64,000 bases of DNA from Eutypa lata (Eukaryota; Ascomycota; Sordariomycetes; Xylariales; Diatrypaceae). The stretch lies in NCBI GenBank assembly GCA_022661535.1, contig JAKULF010000003.1, positions 4,092,001 through 4,156,000 on the forward strand, given 5' to 3'. The translations under genes were made by a program, and so were the position numbers. Under the pieces are notes generated by a model. That model was not told where the DNA came from, searched no databases, and was given only the letters and a program-made list of their open reading frames with translations. Positions within the stretch are counted from its first letter, which is position 1. Each line of letters starts with the position of its first letter. Of this stretch, positions 60,224-64,000 are shown one piece after another.

Positions 60224-60957
60224 TTACTTCAGAGGGATGAAACGAGAAGAGTGCGTGGCACCAATACCGGGCCTACCGTGCTTGACAGGCTTGCTGTATG
60301 GTTGTTAGTCTGTCTACTGCATAGATGTACATTCTGCCATGGTAGAACTTACTATGAGATAGAGAATTCGCCAAGGTAGTGGCCGACCATCTCAGGTCGG
60401 ATCTCGACCTGGTTGAACTCCTTGCCCGAGTAGATTCCGATAACGCTGCCAATCATCTCGGGAACGACAATCATGTCTCGGAGATGAGTCTTGACGAGGT
60501 CGGGCTTCTCGTTGGGCTTGGCATTCTGCTTAGCCTTGCGCAGCTTCTTGATCAAGCCCATAGGCTTCCGCTTCAAACCCCGGTTGATTCTGCGACGGGC
60601 ACGGGCGTGGACGACATCTCGCAGCTGCTCGGAGTCGAGGTCCAGAAGGCTATACGTGATGGAAAAGAAGTCAGCCTACAATATCCCCAATTGTGTGCAA
60701 TTGTGCGCAGTTTTCACCAGTGATCTCAAGCGAAGGAATGGAGTTGGGCTTGGGGGGTTCGTCGGGTAATGAAAGAACGTACGCATCAAGGTCGATTCCT
60801 CGGTAAGAGAATTTGCGGAACTGTCTCTTCTTCTTAAGCTCGGCGGCCTCCTCGGCGTTCTGGATTATTATCACGTCAGTGTCATGTTCGCTACGCTCGA
60901 AAAACCCGCCAGTCGCGTAAATGAGGATAGACATACGTAGTCGGGATCGTCAGCCAT
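60224..60957 (-). CDS. RPS15: 40S ribosomal protein uS19 (S15)
   Basis: Four exons, 60957..60937, 60859..60783, 60649..60353 and 60293..60224; 154 aa. Exon 1 is 21 nt (MADDPDY), then [40 protein letters not shown], and the uS19 core [20 protein letters not shown] with [20 protein letters not shown], ending in [20 protein letters not shown]. uS19 sits in the head of the small subunit near the decoding centre. Introns (77, 133 and 59 nt) all have GT-AG ends. Multiple short 5' exons are usual for Pezizomycotina ribosomal protein genes. A CACGTGAC site lies about 190 bp upstream. Confidence 0.97.
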
Positions 60958-62013
60958 GATTGTGGTTCGGTCAAAAGTGTCGGGGGAATTCGCTTTTCGA
61001 TGGTCTTGGGTCGAAGAGCGAAATGTTCAAAGTTTAGAAGTTCTTGATCGTTTGCGGGGGGTCGATATGGAAATCGAAAAAAAGGCCAGTTGACTTTGTG
61101 GGTTGCAATTTAGAGTGGAACTTGCAGCCCTCGCAAAATTATCTGCACGTGACCTAGAAAGTACTTACTAACGTAAATTTGGGAAAGGGCGGCGGAAATT
61201 CGGGTGACCTTGTATCTACGTGGTCTGTGCGTCTTAAGTCAAACACGCCAGCTGCATTGTTGCGCTGAACAGCCAGGACAGCTTCACAGCCACTTCTCCT
61301 ATGAGGTTTACATATTGCATACTAGGTATGTATGTATGTCACTTGGTGGTATGTAACCTGGTAACTACACCCGGGGCATCTACATTACATGTACAGTAGG
61401 CTGAGTAGATACCACTATCTAGGTAGGTAGGTACCTCGTAGTTATTCCCCAGCCATGTTATCAGGTTTCAGCTCCTATCCCAAAGTCCAAAGTTTCTGCT
61501 TAGTAGGTGCACAACTACGCTATAGGACTTACAGCCTCTTCGCTAAGATTACGACAGCCCTGTAACACGGTTAGAGTAGTTGCATGTTTGTTTAATTTGT
61601 CGATTAAGTAAATAGTTGACCAATAATGCAAGGTCTTATTTCATCCCACCATGAGATCATCTATCTCCACCTATAACTAGTATACAGAGGCAAGCGTCAC
61701 TAGACGAAAAGTCTAGAAAGAGAGGAAGAATTTTGCACATCTTGGAGCCCGAGAACTCCAAGGGATATCATCAGAATAGGCAACGAAGGATCGCAACACG
61801 CCCGCCAATAAATCAAAATCAGCAACTTTTGTGGGAAAATTATCCACCACCTGATCCTAATGCCGCCGCCTTTCATCAAGCCCATAAGAAGAATGTCAAC
61901 AGGTAGCGATAGTTGATGATTGAAGGAAATTCTAATCCCGCAAACATACTCGGGGGCGCGGGTAATTCTGTTCGTGTTTCGCGAATAGCACACATTGTTG
62001 CTAGGGGTGTCCT
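60958..62013. other. Intergenic region with RPS15 promoter
   Basis: About 1.05 kb. The RPS15 promoter occupies the left part, with CACGTG at 61146-61151. GGTA/TACC and TGTA runs occur at about 61325-61340 and 61418-61431. The right part holds the 3' region of the C2H2 gene; a 97-codon frame at 61700-61993 has no recognisable feature. Confidence 0.5.
61146..61151. promoter_or_regulatory. CACGTG E-box upstream of RPS15
   Basis: The palindrome CACGTG followed by AC (Cbf1-like RTCACRTG consensus read on the other strand as GTCACGTG), about 190 bp before the RPS15 ATG. CACGTG also occurs within several coding regions here, so the functional reading is tentative. Confidence 0.35.
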
Positions 62014-64000
62014 CTAATCAATCTTTTGAGGCGTCTCGGTTTTGGCATCAAGCTGACCCCGTAGAAGTGTCACTTGGCTCGTGAGATAGGATATTTGTTG
62101 TTCCTGAGTTCTTTCCGTTGACTCCATAGCTTGAACACGCTCGCTCAGTTGCCTAAACTGATCTTCAAGGCTGTGCACATATACCCAAAGTCCATGGTCC
62201 GTCGCAAAGATGTTATTACTCGAGCTATCACCGCTGCCGTTATTCTGCCCAGGGGCACTTGCTCCCTCGGGGGCTGCTCCGGAAGGCCCCGCGATGCTCT
62301 GCTGTCCGCTGGCATTGCCTGTTGCCGGTTGGGAGCCAGGGGCGTTAACAGCCGAGGCAGCATACCGGGCGGCATCAGCTGCAGTGAATGTAGGCACTAG
62401 GGTTGTTTCAGCCAATGCCACACGGCAAGGCAAAGGGGTGATGTACGAACCTGGGGGTGTTTGCCGGTCTGACTGGTGACGAGCAAAGTGCTGCTGTGAA
62501 AACTGAGTCAAGCTTGGCGAGCGTTGCCTATTGGCGCTTGCTGAGTCATGACCCTGCATTCCAGGGCTAAGCGGCTTGGGGCTCTCGGTAATGGCACCCT
62601 GTGGATACATCGCGGCGCTTCCGCCGGCTACAGGCAATGATGAAATACTCGTTCCGGGTGTATGCGATGCATTCGAGCTTGCTGAACCGTGGTCTACGTT
62701 CGGTGGGTACAGTCGCCCGGTACTAGAGCCTGGAATAGGGTATGTTCGTGAATACGATGCGTATCCCTCGGGGGCGGTTGCATTACCTTGAACATGTTGT
62801 GCCTTTATGCTAGGCATACTGAGACGCCTTCGGTCTTCCTCGGACATATCGACCACAGAATTTCCATCGTAGCTGACATCCGCCATCGTCGAATCACCGT
62901 CCATGCGACTAGCTCCGTCAAGGTCGTCATCACCTAAAAAGGAGCTGCCCATACTACTCCGACGGCCCACGCATCCTCCAGGGCCCTTGCTATGCCGCGC
63001 AAGCGCATCACCTCGAGCAAACTTACGATCGCATTTGGGACACACGTGGGGTTTTTCTCCTGTGTGAAGTTTACTGTGGCGTTTCAGATCGTGTAATCGA
63101 CGGAAACGCATCTGGCATGTCTGGCAAATATATGGCTTTTCTTGGCTATGAGTCAAGAGATGGCTCTTGAGATTGTGGTGACGCGTAAACTCGGTCTCGC
63201 AGTAAGGGCATTTATGTTTCTTCGAATTTGGTGATCTCGGTGGGATTGGCAAACTTATCTCACGGGTAGGAGCAGGCATTTGTGGGGTAGACTGGACCAT
63301 GCCAGGATATGACAACGAAGTTGCCTTATTCTCTTCCATCGGCGCTGGTGGTTGTGCAGCGAAGCCGCCGTGATCATCGCGGGAATCAACATCCATTGGT
63401 GCTGGACTTTCCGTAACTGGCGCCCCAGCACTACCCAGGGTTGCAATGCTGCTCGCGCTCTGAGGACTGACATCTGCCTTAACGTCTGTGTCCGTCATTC
63501 CTGTTGATGTCGCCGTTGCTGTCGTCGCCGGGTTAGATGCTGAAGAGGCTGAGGTAGGCGCGGCAGATTGCGCATCGCTGCCACTCCCGGGCGCGTCCTG
63601 GGGTCGGCTCATACCCATAGACAGCAGCTCAGTCTGCACTTTATAAGCTGGGTTATCGCTTGCACCAGAAACTTGAAGCTTGTATTGTTCTTCTTGCCTC
63701 CGTCGTTCGTCTTCGAAGGCCGCGGCCCCAGTCAAAGGCGCTGGAGAATGTCGTGACGCCAGACCAGCCAGTCTAGCAGCCTTCGATGGAGATAGGTCAG
63801 GATTGAATTGTGATAAGGCGGCAGAGGTCGGCGAGGTGGGAGTCGCCTCTCTTTGCCGCTTCAGCGACTGGGTCGCACGTGCGGCTTCGGCTTTTAGAGC
63901 CTCGACAGAGACAGAGGCGGATGTCAACGAGGGTGCCGAAGACGTAGTTGGTGAGCTCGAAATCTCAGGAGCTGTTGAGGGAACGAGCGGGGCTTCCGTT
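62014..64000 (-). CDS. C2H2 zinc-finger transcription factor, 5' end cut by window edge
   Basis: The frame is open from 64000 (window edge) to the stop at 62014, at least 661 codons; no in-frame ATG lies in the visible N-terminal part, so the start is outside. Three adjacent fingers: HKCPYCETEFTRHHNLKSHL (C2H2), YICQTCQMRFRRLHDLKRHS (C2H2) and HVCPKCDRKFARGDALARHS followed by KGPGGC (C2HC). Linkers are HSQEKP and HTGEKP. The N-terminal part is Ala/Ser/Thr/Pro-rich with a charged helix (FEDERRRQEEQYKLQ). A Gly/Ser/Pro-rich middle is followed by a C-terminal coiled coil (VHSLEDQFRQLSERVQAMES, YLTSQVTLLRGQL), suited to dimerisation. A nuclear DNA-binding regulator; I cannot name the orthologue with confidence. 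Confidence 0.85.
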   Translation of the reverse strand, partial: TEAPLVPSTAPEISSSPTTSSAPSLTSASVSVEALKAEAARATQSLKRQREATPTSPTSAALSQFNPDLSPSKAARLAGLASRHSPAPLTGAAAFEDERRRQEEQYKLQVSGASDNPAYKVQTELLSMGMSRPQDAPGSGSDAQSAAPTSASSASNPATTATATSTGMTDTDVKADVSPQSASSIATLGSAGAPVTESPAPMDVDSRDDHGGFAAQPPAPMEENKATSLSYPGMVQSTPQMPAPTREISLPIPPRSPNSKKHKCPYCETEFTRHHNLKSHLLTHSQEKPYICQTCQMRFRRLHDLKRHSKLHTGEKPHVCPKCDRKFARGDALARHSKGPGGCVGRRSSMGSSFLGDDDLDGASRMDGDSTMADVSYDGNSVVDMSEEDRRRLSMPSIKAQHVQGNATAPEGYASYSRTYPIPGSSTGRLYPPNVDHGSASSNASHTPGTSISSLPVAGGSAAMYPQGAITESPKPLSPGMQGHDSASANRQRSPSLTQFSQQHFARHQSDRQTPPGSYITPLPCRVALAETTLVPTFTAADAARYAASAVNAPGSQPATGNASGQQSIAGPSGAAPEGASAPGQNNGSGDSSSNNIFATDHGLWVYVHSLEDQFRQLSERVQAMESTERTQEQQISYLTSQVTLLRGQLDAKTETPQKID

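Overview
This window is nuclear DNA of a filamentous ascomycete (Pezizomycotina, most likely a Sordariomycete; the order cannot be fixed from sequence alone). The evidence is short GT-AG introns of about 46-173 nt, single-gene transcription units on both strands, fungal-specific families (Clr5-TPR, giant DUF3638/DUF3645 protein, 17.8-kDa-type complex I subunit), and housekeeping genes with clear fungal orthologues. I recognise no transposon, rRNA, tRNA, CRISPR or bacterial-type operon.

Layout: a luciferase-domain (DUF5519-like) membrane protein (+, 942-1880); a CUS2/Tat-SF1 splicing factor (-, 2554-3900); a PARG-like macrodomain protein (+, 4932-6643) facing a small MYND-finger protein (-, 6955-7755); ARF1 (-, 9732-10488) divergent from the p24 cargo protein EMP24 (+, 12031-12815); a VSB1-type SulP-STAS-cNMP transporter (-, 13870-17416); the GINS subunit PSF1 (-, 19964-20740) divergent from the purine enzyme ADE17 (+, 21199-23126); EFB1/eEF1B (-, 25129-26240) divergent from mitochondrial HSP78 (+, 27010-29406); two unrecognised + strand genes (30356-33187, 34000-34467); BNA1 (+, 35606-36377); an F-box remnant (about 36867-37283); a 3148-residue DUF3638/DUF3645 protein (-, 37542-47281); a single-pass membrane protein (-, 48730-51693); a Clr5-TPR protein (-, 54204-56288); SIL1 (-, 56591-57862) divergent from the complex I subunit NUXM (+, 58542-59349); ribosomal protein uS19/RPS15 (-, 60224-60957); and a C2H2 zinc-finger protein cut by the right edge (-, 62014-64000).

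Exon structures were rebuilt by hand from GT/AG sites, reading-frame phase and conserved protein blocks; coding lengths of all multi-exon models are exact multiples of three. Functions are those of unlinked housekeeping genes: splicing, ADP-ribose metabolism, vesicle traffic (ARF1 and EMP24 both act at the ER-Golgi interface), replication, purine and NAD synthesis, translation, protein folding in mitochondria and ER, and respiration. Adjacency mostly reflects fungal gene order, not a pathway cluster.

The items most worth a second look are two perfect MluI cell-cycle boxes in the PSF1/ADE17 divergent promoter, a set of helicase-like motifs spread through the giant DUF3638 protein, stop-free introns of length 3n in EMP24 and ADE17, and a recurrent GGTA/TACC motif in most intergenic regions. 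I found no convincing new multi-gene system.
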